NCBI GenBank assembly: GCA_002148405.1
Contig: MUGG01000058.1
Location: 1 to 64,000, forward strand
Direction: 5' to 3'
Length of the DNA: 64,000 bases
Origin: Alkalinema sp. CACIAM 70d
GTDB taxonomy: Bacteria > Cyanobacteriota > Cyanobacteriia > Leptolyngbyales > Leptolyngbyaceae
Below the pieces are notes generated by a model. It saw only the letters and a list, made by a program, of their open reading frames with translations, ran no database searches and was not told the origin of the DNA. Numbering within the stretch: position 1 is the stretch's first letter; each line of letters starts with the position of its first letter. This document shows positions 30,030 to 38,920 of the stretch, piece after piece. The position numbers and the translations under genes were made by a program.

Positions 30030-30479
30030 ATGCGGCATTTCCTGAAAAGCGCGATCGTGTCGAGTTTGTCCCTAGCGGCGATCGGTGTTGCGGCCATCCA
30101 GCCTGCGTTGGCAGAAAACCGGGTCTATGTGCCCATTCGCCTGACGCCGGGTCAGGAAATCCGAGATAGCTTAACCGATCGGGATATTCCCACAGGGCAA
30201 GGCGGATTTGCGCGGGATTACCTCGTTGTTTTGCAGGCAGGGGATCAAATTGCGATCGACCTTGTGTCGGATGTCTTCGATCCCATGGTGGTATTGATGA
30301 CCCAGGATGGCAACAAAATTGGCGAAAACGATGATGGCCCCGACGGAACACCGAACTCATTACTCTTTATGCGCATTACCAAAACTGGGGAATACATCAT
30401 CCGCGTCCAATCCTTTGGCGAAACAGCAGGTGGCCCCTTTCGGCTGATGGTGGAGCGCTTGCAAAAGGTGAAATCTTAA
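30030..30479 (+). CDS. Exported PPC-domain protein
   Basis: A 149-residue protein with a clear Sec signal (about 1-28, ending ALAE). The rest is a single bacterial pre-peptidase C-terminal-like beta-sandwich: YVPIRLTPGQ, VVLQAGDQIAIDLVS, DPMVVLMTQDGN and GEYIIRVQSF mark the strands. It has no peptidase or other catalytic domain. Such lone PPC proteins are exported binding modules of unknown ligand. The start is the internal ATG giving MRHFLKSAIV. It lies 73 bp after the DsbA-like gene. Confidence 0.72.
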   Translation: MRHFLKSAIVSSLSLAAIGVAAIQPALAENRVYVPIRLTPGQEIRDSLTDRDIPTGQGGFARDYLVVLQAGDQIAIDLVSDVFDPMVVLMTQDGNKIGENDDGPDGTPNSLLFMRITKTGEYIIRVQSFGETAGGPFRLMVERLQKVKS

Positions 30480-30535
30480 TCCTCGGCTCAGATCCCAGAA
30501 ATCTCCCGCTATGATGACTAGCAGGAGGGCTTCCT

Positions 30536-31144
30536 ATGCAGCTAAGAAGAATGCAATTCTGGTTCAGGATCGCCATCATTGGGGTAACTGGAATATTTGT
30601 GCTCGGGATCAATCCCGCCTTGGCTGGACGGGCTGTGCTGAACCAATCCCCTGCAACGATCGAAAAAAGCTTTGGGCGCTATTGGACAAAATTAACCCAT
30701 CGTGATCCCGATGGTCTGACCCGCGTGACCTATACTTATAACCCCAGCAAATTGCATCGCGTTTTTCCGAGCTATCCCAAGGCGAAGTTTTTTGTAAATT
30801 TTGTGGACGATCGGGCCCAATCCATTCATTTGACCATGGATGATAACGAGAATGCGCAGGAATTCACCTACAGCGCATCCGATGCGGCGAAGTTTTTTGA
30901 ATTTATTTTCGGCTATCGTCCAGCCATTCATCAACCTTTGTTCGATCGATTCACCGGCAATGAAACCATTCATGACCACGTTGATTGTTTGGGGGATGGC
31001 GTGGCGACAGCCTACACGATCGGAGGTGCTAACCAATTCCTGCTCGGAGATGCGAAACTCTATTACACCCAGCGCTGCGAACCCCCCTACGATCGGATTC
31101 AGCAGACCCATTTGAACCCCAATCAATCAATTCCCATTCCGTAG
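30536..31144 (+). CDS. Exported protein of unknown function
   Basis: A 202-residue protein with an N-terminal signal (FRIAIIGVTGIFVLGI, cleavage near ALAG). The mature part is mixed alpha/beta with two Cys residues (VDCLGDG and QRCEPPY) that could pair. A short GGAGG lies 7 bp before the ATG, a good ribosome-binding site. I do not recognise a family. It follows the PPC gene by 56 bp and may share its transcript. Confidence 0.65.
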   Translation: MQLRRMQFWFRIAIIGVTGIFVLGINPALAGRAVLNQSPATIEKSFGRYWTKLTHRDPDGLTRVTYTYNPSKLHRVFPSYPKAKFFVNFVDDRAQSIHLTMDDNENAQEFTYSASDAAKFFEFIFGYRPAIHQPLFDRFTGNETIHDHVDCLGDGVATAYTIGGANQFLLGDAKLYYTQRCEPPYDRIQQTHLNPNQSIPIP

Positions 31145-31165
31145 GGAAATAATAATGCATTTTTC

Positions 31166-31300
31166 TCAATAGACACTCCGCTTCACCGTCCCGTCGGCAT
31201 AGAGTTCCATCGGAATCAATTCTGTCTTCCCCTTAACAGTAATTTTGGAATAGACGATTTTTACTAGGGGAGCTTGTTGATCATTGTAACGACGTGCCAT
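31166..31300 (-). CDS. 44-residue small basic protein
   Basis: A small frame starting MARRYNDQQAPLVKIVYS and ending DGTVKRSVY, with alternating hydrophobic and polar residues like a small beta structure. On the minus strand GAGG lies a few bases before the ATG, a good ribosome-binding site. Convergent with the exported-protein gene, 21 bp apart. No family named; the signal is the codon pattern plus the ribosome site. Confidence 0.5.
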   Translation of the reverse strand: MARRYNDQQAPLVKIVYSKITVKGKTELIPMELYADGTVKRSVY

Positions 31301-31810
31301 AAAAACCTCGGGTGGATTGTTTTTCGATCGATTGAATCTACGCCCTTCGATCTAAAATAGAAAGACTGGAATTTAATCTTTTCTTCATTTTTTTAAAAAA
31401 GTAAATCTTGAGCTTGGAATTTAGTTCGGTAGATGAAACTCCGCTCTTCGGTGTGTTTTCCGGTCAGGTCAATCAATGATGAAATTTCCGGGAGAGGGGA
31501 AGTGCGGATATCCAGTATCGCCAAGACACCCTAGCCATATCGTAAAAATGAGGGTAACTTTTGGAGGACTTCAATGAAGATTGGAAGAAAGAACTTTTGA
31601 AGCACTTGGCAGAAGAGCTCAGTGAACAGCTTGGTGATTTGGCAGTAATTGCATGATTGCTAGAACTCCCAGATGACAATCCTGAACCGCATTACATGCA
31701 CTTGCGCCCCGTCCCTTAGCTCTACAGACCCTGCATACATCAATTCTTTTTAAGCTTACAGTTAACTACATTTGCTCTATTATCGATTCCCTACCCCACA
31801 CAGTACTGGC
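31301..31810. other. Spacer before the GH15-like gene
   Basis: About 510 bp. A 31-codon plus frame at 31561-31656 (acidic, helical, containing KKELLKHLAEELSEQLGDL) looks like the tail of a lost gene. The opposite 68-codon frame at 31473-31679 is Ser-rich and unlikely. No promoter called. Confidence 0.35.
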
Positions 31811-34800
31811 ATGGTTTTTTTATCTTCGGATTTGGAAGCACGTCTCGATCGCTACTACCAGGAAATCCAGACCGTGATTCTCTCGCGGCAAAATCCCATC
31901 ACAGGACTGTTGCCCGCCAGTACTGCGGTCAATGCCCACGGCGACTACACCGATGCCTGGGTGCGGGATAACGTCTATAGCATTTTGGCGGTCTGGGGCT
32001 TGGCACTGTCCTACCGCAAAATTGATCTCGACCAAGGCCGCACCTACGAATTGGAACATGCAGTCATCAAGCTGATGCGTGGCCTGCTGTTTGCCATGAT
32101 GCGCCAATCCCACAAGGTTGAACGATTCAAACAGACCCAATCGCCCATGGATTCCCTCCATGCCAAGTACAGCACCACCAGCGGCGATACAGTCGTACCT
32201 GACGATGGCTGGGGCCACTTGCAGGTGGATGCCACGTCCATCTTCCTGCTGATGCTAGCGCAGATGACCAGTTCAGGCTTGGAAATTGTTTACACCCAGG
32301 ATGAAGTCGATTTTGTCCAGAACCTCGTCTACTACATTGGCCGCGCCTACCGCACCCCCGACTACGGCATCTGGGAGCGGGGCAATAAAATTAACCACGG
32401 CAGCGTCGAACTGAACGCCAGCTCGATCGGCATGGCCAAGGCCGCTCTGGAAGCCATGAACGGCCTCAACCTGTTTGGGACTAAGGGCGGCAAGGTTTCG
32501 GTGATTCACGTGTTGCCCGATGAAATTGCCCGTTGCCGCATTACCCTCAAGTCGCTGCTACCTCGGGAATCGTTATCAAAGGAAGTCGATTCGGCAGTGT
32601 TGAGTGTGATTAGCTACCCCGCCTTCGCGATCGAAGATCCCGATTTAGTCGAACGGACTCGTCAAAAAGTGATCGATCTGCTGCAAGGCAACTACGGCTG
32701 CAAGCGCTTTTTGCGGGACGGTCACCAAACGGTGATTGAAGACACCAGCCGCCTGCACTACGAACCGACGGAACTGAAGCAGTTTGAGCATATTGAGTGC
32801 GAATGGCCGCTCTTTTTCACCTACCTGGCACTGGATGGCATTTTCCGGGGCGATCGGCAACAAGCAGCTTTCTATTTGGAAAAGCTGAATGACCTGGCCG
32901 TCGATCGGGATGGCATCAAGTTGTTGCCAGAGGTGTACTACGTTCCGGAAGCAGAGATCGAGGCCGAGAAACAGAATCCCCGTAGCCAGACCCGCCTGCC
33001 CAACGACAACGTGCCCCTGGTCTGGGCTCAAAGTTTGTATTACATGGCTCAAATGCTCCATGAGGGCTTGTTGGCGGTAGGCGATATCGATCCCCTAGCG
33101 ATCCATACCCGCGTGGGCTACATTCGCAAAGCCACAGTACAGATTGCCCTACTGGCGGAAGATGAGGAGTTACAAAATCGCTTAGCAGCTTACAACATTC
33201 CCACCCAAACCCTCAGCCAGATTGAACCCATTCAAGTCCGCCAAGCCCGCGACCTCTCCTTGGCCTATACCCAGGTCGGCAAAAACGACAAGTTGAATTT
33301 GTCTGGACGGCCTTTCCGGTTGATGCGCAGTTTGACAACTTCCAAGGTCTTCCAAATGCGAGATCAGACGATGGTCTTTCTACCTGCATTTTTGGATGAA
33401 CAGAAGTTCTATCTGACCTTGGACTATCACTTCTTGGTGTCCAACATTAAAAGCGAACTGTCCTACATTCATCGCCATTGGCGGCAGTTGGGCCGACCGA
33501 TCGTCACCCTGTTGCTGACCCACGACATGCTGGAACGGGGACAGGATGCGCTGTTGGGGCTGATGCAACAGTTGCAAGATGGTCGTTGTGGGGAAGTTCC
33601 CATTACGGTCGGGAACCTCAATCAACTCATGTTGACTGCGAGTCGGGCGCGGCTAGACTTTTTGCCCGAGTTGGAAAATACGACCTATCTGGATCTTAAT
33701 TCTCTACGGCAATATCTGAGCTTTGATCCGACGCAAACCAAGCCATTGTCGAGCTTCCAGGAATTTCTGTTGGAGCAGGAAACAGATACGACATTACTGG
33801 TGCAAAAGCTGCGGGAAAGTCAGAACCTTTACGAGCAGATTGAAATTCTCAGTACGTTAATGCGGCTGAAGGGCATTATTTTTGATACTGGCCTAGTTGG
33901 CCCCGGTCAGCCCGTGGTGGTGGGTCGCCTGATTGAAGAGATTTACAACAAGGCGAGTCGTGGAGATGCCCATGGCCATCCCTATTGGGGCATTGTGCGA
34001 CGGGCAGCAGGTCTGTTAGATAAGGTGGATATTGGATTGTCCGATGCTGTGACGGATATTCTGATTCGGCAGAAGCAAGTTTCCGTGGGTCGGGCCTATA
34101 GCGAAGATGCCGTGATTACGCAACCGTTGCCGTTGCATGATCTGTTGGATAAAATTCGTCACTTCTGTCGGGAAGATATTCGCGATCGCGTGCTGACCCA
34201 GGAAATTCTGATTTACCTCAGCTTGTTAATCAAAGCAGAACCGACGTTGTTAAAAGGCTTGCTGACTGCACGGGTGGGGTATTTAATTATTCTGTTGACC
34301 AGTGACCTAGCGCGGGAACTGCAAGTGACGCAGGATGAGGCCTACGAAGCGTTGTTGCAACTGAGCCCGTATGACATCTACAAGCGCTTACACCACATCC
34401 TAGAAGGTTACGATACGCTGAATCAAAGTCTATTCAGTCAGGAATCGCTACACTTAAAGGTGCAAGATCAGGAAATTGATTGGATCGTGCCAACGGAAAC
34501 CGATCAAGAAACCGATCAAGATTGGTTACGGATGCGGCAACGGGAAGGCGCACGGGGGACGATTCCACGGGACTTCTACCGCAATGTGTGGCAGGTTCTG
34601 AATCACTGTAAGGGTTTAGTGATTGGGGACAAGTTAGAGCGGCGAAATCGCTTGGATAGTGAGTTGTTAATCAGTGAGATGACACCGGGAGAAACGAATT
34701 TTGCGCTGCGGGTGGAGCACTTGATCAACAAAATTCAAGCGCCAGAGTATCGACAGGTCAATATCGAGGCGTTGATGGAGTTGGCGGCGATCGCGCAGAA

Positions 34801-35047
34801 GAACCCGGACTTCAAGATTGAAGAGTATCTGGTGTTGGATGTGTTGATTGGTCACGCGGTGCGTCTAGCTTGGTTACAGAAGCATCCCGGCCATGCCCAT
34901 TCCTACGATGAGCACAAGGCATCCGCTTGGAGCGCATTCTACAAGAGTTCGCCCTATGACTGTGCCAACGCGATCGCGGGAGCCTTAAAGTTCTTGACCA
35001 ATCTGGGACAAGCAGATCTGGAACAAGCAGAAGCGATCGGGATTTAG
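31811..35047 (+). CDS. GH15 / phosphorylase-kinase alpha-beta-like protein
   Basis: A 1078-residue cytosolic protein. The N-terminal half (about 1-430) is a GH15-type (alpha/alpha)6 barrel in the phosphorylase-kinase regulatory-subunit branch: DYTDAWVRDNVYSI, DDGWGHLQVDATS and GSVELNASSIGMAK are landmark segments. The C-terminal half is helical and matches the extension found in these proteins. There is no signal peptide. Cyanobacterial members are annotated as GH15, but catalysis has not been shown for this branch. The ATG at 31811 is preferred over a TTG at 31772. It precedes two glycosyltransferases on the same strand, suggesting a glycan or storage-carbohydrate role. Confidence 0.85.
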   Translation: MVFLSSDLEARLDRYYQEIQTVILSRQNPITGLLPASTAVNAHGDYTDAWVRDNVYSILAVWGLALSYRKIDLDQGRTYELEHAVIKLMRGLLFAMMRQSHKVERFKQTQSPMDSLHAKYSTTSGDTVVPDDGWGHLQVDATSIFLLMLAQMTSSGLEIVYTQDEVDFVQNLVYYIGRAYRTPDYGIWERGNKINHGSVELNASSIGMAKAALEAMNGLNLFGTKGGKVSVIHVLPDEIARCRITLKSLLPRESLSKEVDSAVLSVISYPAFAIEDPDLVERTRQKVIDLLQGNYGCKRFLRDGHQTVIEDTSRLHYEPTELKQFEHIECEWPLFFTYLALDGIFRGDRQQAAFYLEKLNDLAVDRDGIKLLPEVYYVPEAEIEAEKQNPRSQTRLPNDNVPLVWAQSLYYMAQMLHEGLLAVGDIDPLAIHTRVGYIRKATVQIALLAEDEELQNRLAAYNIPTQTLSQIEPIQVRQARDLSLAYTQVGKNDKLNLSGRPFRLMRSLTTSKVFQMRDQTMVFLPAFLDEQKFYLTLDYHFLVSNIKSELSYIHRHWRQLGRPIVTLLLTHDMLERGQDALLGLMQQLQDGRCGEVPITVGNLNQLMLTASRARLDFLPELENTTYLDLNSLRQYLSFDPTQTKPLSSFQEFLLEQETDTTLLVQKLRESQNLYEQIEILSTLMRLKGIIFDTGLVGPGQPVVVGRLIEEIYNKASRGDAHGHPYWGIVRRAAGLLDKVDIGLSDAVTDILIRQKQVSVGRAYSEDAVITQPLPLHDLLDKIRHFCREDIRDRVLTQEILIYLSLLIKAEPTLLKGLLTARVGYLIILLTSDLARELQVTQDEAYEALLQLSPYDIYKRLHHILEGYDTLNQSLFSQESLHLKVQDQEIDWIVPTETDQETDQDWLRMRQREGARGTIPRDFYRNVWQVLNHCKGLVIGDKLERRNRLDSELLISEMTPGETNFALRVEHLINKIQAPEYRQVNIEALMELAAIAQKNPDFKIEEYLVLDVLIGHAVRLAWLQKHPGHAHSYDEHKASAWSAFYKSSPYDCANAIAGALKFLTNLGQADLEQAEAIGI

Positions 35048-35220
35048 CACGATCGGGATTGCAACTTAAACCATTGGGGGGAAGGACTGTTGTAAGGCTC
35101 TATGGCCCCGATCGTCCCGCCCCTGCCGTCCCTGCCTCGATCGCCCCGCGCGAATCTTCCCATCATCGATTACGCTGGAGAATGGATTTTCTTCGTTCTT
35201 CCCCTGTTCAGCGTGGCCTT

Positions 35221-36369
35221 ATGTTTAGCGTGACGATCGATGCAGCCTCCGTATTACCCAAACCTAGCGGCATTGGGCTCTATACCCTCAACCTGATCCA
35301 AGAACTCGATCGCCTTACCCAACCCGAAAACTTTGAACTGCGCATCTCCTTCCAACCCAGCCTCAAAGGACTCCTCAAAGGCCAATTCAACTACCCCGAA
35401 CAACTGCGTCCCTACGAAGATCTAATTCGCACCTTTCCCTTCCCCGTGCGGGCCTCTAATTGGTTTTTACGATTTCCCCAACTGTTTCCCCTAGTGGAAT
35501 CTCGGTTTGGCAAACCCGACATCTATCATGGCACCAACTACATGGTCTTTCCCTTTCGCCATAGCAAACGAGTTGCCACGATCTACGACCTCACCTTTAT
35601 TAAATATCCCCAATTCGCCACTGCCACCGTCAAAGCCTACGCCCAGCAATTGCGTCGCTGTTTACGCTGGACGGACTTAATCGTCACCATTTCCGACAGT
35701 TCCAAACGGGATATCGTGGAATACCTCGGATTCCCCGCCGATCGCATCGTCACCACCTATCCCGCCAGCCGCCTCACCCCCGCCGACATCCCCAGCGCTA
35801 CTGCGATCGCCGACGTTCCCTACCCCTTCAGCAAACCCTACATTCTCTTCGTCAGCACGATCGAACCCCGCAAAAATATCGCCACTTTAATCCACGCCTT
35901 TGAGCAACTGAAAGCCCGCGATCGCATTGACCATGATCTCGTTCTCATCGGCCAAAAAGGTTGGTTCTACGAAACGATTTTTGACCAGATCACGCGATCG
36001 CCCTATCGCGATCAGATTCACCACCTCAGCTACCTCAGCGATGCCGCCGTCGCCTACTTCCTAGCCCAGGCCGATGTCTTTGTCTATCCGTCGCTTTACG
36101 AAGGCTTTGGACTGCCCGTCCTAGAAGCCATGACCCTCGGGGCACCCGTCGTCACTAGCAACACCTCCTCCATTCCCGAAGTCGCAGGCGAAGCGGCTCT
36201 CCTGGTCGATCCCGAGGATACCGAAGCCCTCAGCCACACGATCGGTCAAGTCATCGGCGATCGGGCCCTGCGGCAACAATTGATCACCCAGGGATACCAG
36301 CAAGCCGCCAAATTCTCCTGGGCCGAAACCGCCAAACAAACCCTAAATGCCTATAGACTGTTGGCGTAA
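35221..36369 (+). CDS. GT4-family glycosyltransferase (first of pair)
   Basis: A 382-residue GT-B enzyme. The N-terminal acceptor domain has PKPSGIGLYTLNL. The C-terminal nucleotide-sugar domain begins near YILFVSTIEPRKN and ends with the EX7E motif in [19 protein letters not shown] and a donor-loop VAGEAALLVDPED. The start is uncertain: ATG 35221 begins at the first conserved strand, and ATG 35182 or TTG 35059 would add an unlikely basic leader. Acceptor and sugar are unknown. 37 bp before the next, related gene. Confidence 0.87.
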   Translation: MFSVTIDAASVLPKPSGIGLYTLNLIQELDRLTQPENFELRISFQPSLKGLLKGQFNYPEQLRPYEDLIRTFPFPVRASNWFLRFPQLFPLVESRFGKPDIYHGTNYMVFPFRHSKRVATIYDLTFIKYPQFATATVKAYAQQLRRCLRWTDLIVTISDSSKRDIVEYLGFPADRIVTTYPASRLTPADIPSATAIADVPYPFSKPYILFVSTIEPRKNIATLIHAFEQLKARDRIDHDLVLIGQKGWFYETIFDQITRSPYRDQIHHLSYLSDAAVAYFLAQADVFVYPSLYEGFGLPVLEAMTLGAPVVTSNTSSIPEVAGEAALLVDPEDTEALSHTIGQVIGDRALRQQLITQGYQQAAKFSWAETAKQTLNAYRLLA

Positions 36370-36406
36370 TCGGCTCGTTCGCGTGCATTGGGATAGGGGA
36401 GAAACG

Positions 36407-37507
36407 ATGGGATTGCTGGTAAATTTGGCATTTCTGACCACCAAACCGACGGGGCACACCGTCTATGCCCAAAACCTAGTGCCACAATTGCGGGAATTCC
36501 ATCCCAAGTTGCTGATTAGCCAGGACTCCCTACCCCAATGGCAAGCCCTTGCCCCGGAGGATGGCGGCAGTCTCGATTACCTCCCTGTCTCCGGCAAAAT
36601 GAACCCCGACCACGGCAGCAAAGGTCACCTGCGCCGCCTGCTCTGGACGCAATTCCAACTGCCCCGTCTCTACCGTAAATTCCAGGGCAGTCTGCTCTTC
36701 TCTCCCATCCCTGAAATGCCGCTTTGGAGCCGCATTCCCACGATCGTCACCCTGCATGACCTGATTCCCCTGCGCTTTCCCCGCAAGCGATCGCCCCTGA
36801 CGCCCTACTTCCGGCACTACATTCCCCGCGTTCTGCGGCAGGCCAAGCATGTTCTGTGCGATTCCGCCGCTACGGCCCGCGATGCCATGGAGTTCTACAA
36901 CATTCCCGCCAGCCAACTCACCCCCGTCCCCTTGGCCTACGACGCCAGCAACTTCCGCTTTCTAGACCTGCCCCGTAAGCCCTATTTCCTCTACCTAGGC
37001 CGCCACGACGCCTACAAAAACCTGTCCAGAGTCCTATCCGCCTTTGCCCAGGTTCCCAATCACCAGGACTATGAACTGTGGATTGCAGGGCCAGCGGATC
37101 CTCGTTATACCCCGCAGTTGGAAGGCCAAGCCTGGGATCTGGGGGTTCGGTTGCAGTTCCTCAACTATGTGCCCTACCGGGAATTGCCCGTTTTACTGAA
37201 TAACGCGATCGGACTGGTTTTTCCCACCCTTTGGGAAGGCTTTGGGCTGCCCGTACTGGAAGCCATGGCCTGCGGAACACCTGTGATTACGTCCAATCTG
37301 TCCTCGTTGCCGGAAGTGGCAGGGGATGCCGCTTTGTTAGTCGATCCCTACGATGTCAACGCGATCGCCCAAGCCATGACCGAATTAATCTCCGATGAAC
37401 AAACCTGGCAACAGCTGCGGCAACGGGGTTTAGCGCGCGCCAAGCAATTCAGTTGGCAAAAAACGGGAAAACTGACAGCAGATATCTTGCGCCAGTTTAT
37501 GGGCTGA
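36407..37507 (+). CDS. GT4-family glycosyltransferase (second of pair)
   Basis: A 366-residue GT-B enzyme related to its upstream neighbour: [40 protein letters not shown] and [19 protein letters not shown] line up in the same order. The ATG at 36407 is preceded by GGGGAGA, a good ribosome-binding site, and is chosen over a 20-codon extension. Similarity to the first gene suggests an old tandem duplication, with sequential sugar additions as one possible use. Confidence 0.88.
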   Translation: MGLLVNLAFLTTKPTGHTVYAQNLVPQLREFHPKLLISQDSLPQWQALAPEDGGSLDYLPVSGKMNPDHGSKGHLRRLLWTQFQLPRLYRKFQGSLLFSPIPEMPLWSRIPTIVTLHDLIPLRFPRKRSPLTPYFRHYIPRVLRQAKHVLCDSAATARDAMEFYNIPASQLTPVPLAYDASNFRFLDLPRKPYFLYLGRHDAYKNLSRVLSAFAQVPNHQDYELWIAGPADPRYTPQLEGQAWDLGVRLQFLNYVPYRELPVLLNNAIGLVFPTLWEGFGLPVLEAMACGTPVITSNLSSLPEVAGDAALLVDPYDVNAIAQAMTELISDEQTWQQLRQRGLARAKQFSWQKTGKLTADILRQFMG

Positions 37508-37540
37508 ATGCTGCCAAGGAAGGTACTGTGGAATGCTCAG

Positions 37541-37576
37541 CAATGCCCAGGGTCTGCAATGCCCAGGGTCTGCAAT
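37541..37576. repeat. 16-bp tandem repeat
   Basis: CAATGCCCAGGGTCTG occurs twice head to tail (37541-37556, 37557-37572), followed by CAATGC, between convergent genes. Confidence 0.8.
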
Positions 37577-37579
37577 GCT

Positions 37580-37954
37580 CTAGTTGGCAGTCGATCGAGT
37601 CAGCAGCACTACGCCCAGAAAGATAAAAGCAATGCCAATGTACTGTACCAGCGTCACTTTCTCTTTGAAGAAGAACAAGCCTAACAAGACTGCAAAGACA
37701 TAGCTCAACGCCAGCAGGGGACTGGCAATGCTGAGATTCACCTTATTCAGCAGCAAAATATACGTCACCACCCCCAAGCCATAGCAGACCAGACCCACCA
37801 GGATTTGCCACTTGGTGATCATACTGACGATCGCTGCAAGGACATTACTGGAATCGATCGTGCCCAAGGCTAATGCGCCCTGCTTAAGGAAAAACTGACC
37901 GCCCACGCTGGCTGCCACCGAGGCCATCAAAAGACAGAACGCCGCGAAGGACAT
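37580..37954 (-). CDS. EamA/SMR-like small membrane transporter
   Basis: A 124-residue protein of four predicted helices, the size of SMR/ArnE-type members of the DMT superfamily. Landmarks are VGGQFFLKQGAL in helix 1-loop, TYILLLNKVNLSIASPLLAL in helix 3, and LGLFFFKEKVTLVQYIGIAF at helix 3-4. The NLSIASPLLALSYVF segment resembles the small flippases for lipid-linked sugars, but toxin efflux is also possible. Convergent with the glycosyltransferase pair. Confidence 0.78.
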   Translation of the reverse strand: MSFAAFCLLMASVAASVGGQFFLKQGALALGTIDSSNVLAAIVSMITKWQILVGLVCYGLGVVTYILLLNKVNLSIASPLLALSYVFAVLLGLFFFKEKVTLVQYIGIAFIFLGVVLLTRSTAN

Positions 37955-38167
37955 GGCTTCTCCTGGGATACAAACACCTGCTCAGTTTTAGCAGACTGGA
38001 GTACCTTAACACAATCTACAGAATTGCAATTCACGGCCAAAGGTGCAGCAAATCTGGTGTTGAGGAATGTTTACAACCAGATGGGTGGAGTCACGGAAAT
38101 TCCTCAAATCCCAGAAAAGCTGGATTATGATCGAAGCAGTGTGACCAGACGAAAAGGCTCGATCGCA

Positions 38168-38884
38168 ATGACCATGGTAAATTCCAGTGCAAATTCCGGT
38201 ACCTATACCGACGCACAAATTGAACTCTGGCTCCGAGGTCTCCTTACCTTAGCGTGGGCGGATGGCGATTTTGATGAATCAGAAAAGCAATTGATCGCCT
38301 CGCTGACGCACCACGAAATTACCGCTGATGAGAGTGCCAAAATTTTTCAGCCGGTACAGCCTGAAGACCTCAAAGCAGCCTTTGGATCGGATAAAGCCCT
38401 AGCAGAAAATTTTCTGCGCACGGCGGTGATGGTGGCGCTGTCCGACGGCACCTATACAACGACTGAGGATGAGCAACTGACGGAGTTTGCCACGGCCCTA
38501 GACACCAGCCACGATGTGCTGGATACCCTGCGACTCACGTTGTGCGATTTAGAAACCCAAACGGCCAGTCCATTGGTGGCTGCGGAAGGCAGTGTCGCCA
38601 GTGGACTGCAACCGCCCCAGCACCGGGAAGATTTACTGCAACCCGTTCGGACTTGGCTGGATGGTATGGAGGTGGATGATCCGAAGGTGGCGCGCTTCCT
38701 CTGTAAGTTGATTCCGTCCCAATGTCCCTTTGAACGGGATGTGGTGTTATTTGGCAAAAAAATTGTCCACATTCCTCCGATGTGTAAGGTGAATCCGTTG
38801 TATGAGCAGTTGGTGGGGTTGCGGTTCCGGGCGTTGTCCTTTTTGGCCGATCGCTGCGGGGAAGACGTCACTCCGTATATCTAG
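38168..38884 (+). CDS. TerB-like plus Mo-nitrogenase C-terminal domain protein
   Basis: A 238-residue protein of two parts. Residues about 12-120 resemble a TerB-type helical domain (LRGLLTLAWADGDFDESEKQLI; VALSDGTYTTTEDEQLTEFA). The C-terminal part (about 160-238) is a Mo-dependent-nitrogenase C-terminal domain (PF06967 type): CPFERDVVLFGKKIVHIPPM and LYEQLVGLRFRALSFLADR. Despite the name it is common in cyanobacteria and is not itself a nitrogenase. The ATG 38168 is preferred over an upstream TTG. No nif gene is visible. Confidence 0.8.
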   Translation: MTMVNSSANSGTYTDAQIELWLRGLLTLAWADGDFDESEKQLIASLTHHEITADESAKIFQPVQPEDLKAAFGSDKALAENFLRTAVMVALSDGTYTTTEDEQLTEFATALDTSHDVLDTLRLTLCDLETQTASPLVAAEGSVASGLQPPQHREDLLQPVRTWLDGMEVDDPKVARFLCKLIPSQCPFERDVVLFGKKIVHIPPMCKVNPLYEQLVGLRFRALSFLADRCGEDVTPYI

Positions 38885-38920
38885 CCAAATCTTGAACCAA
38901 CTCGCAGATAGTTACATAGA

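Noticed and set aside
31473..31679. 68-codon minus frame
   Set aside because: Ser-rich, no ribosome site and no family pattern.
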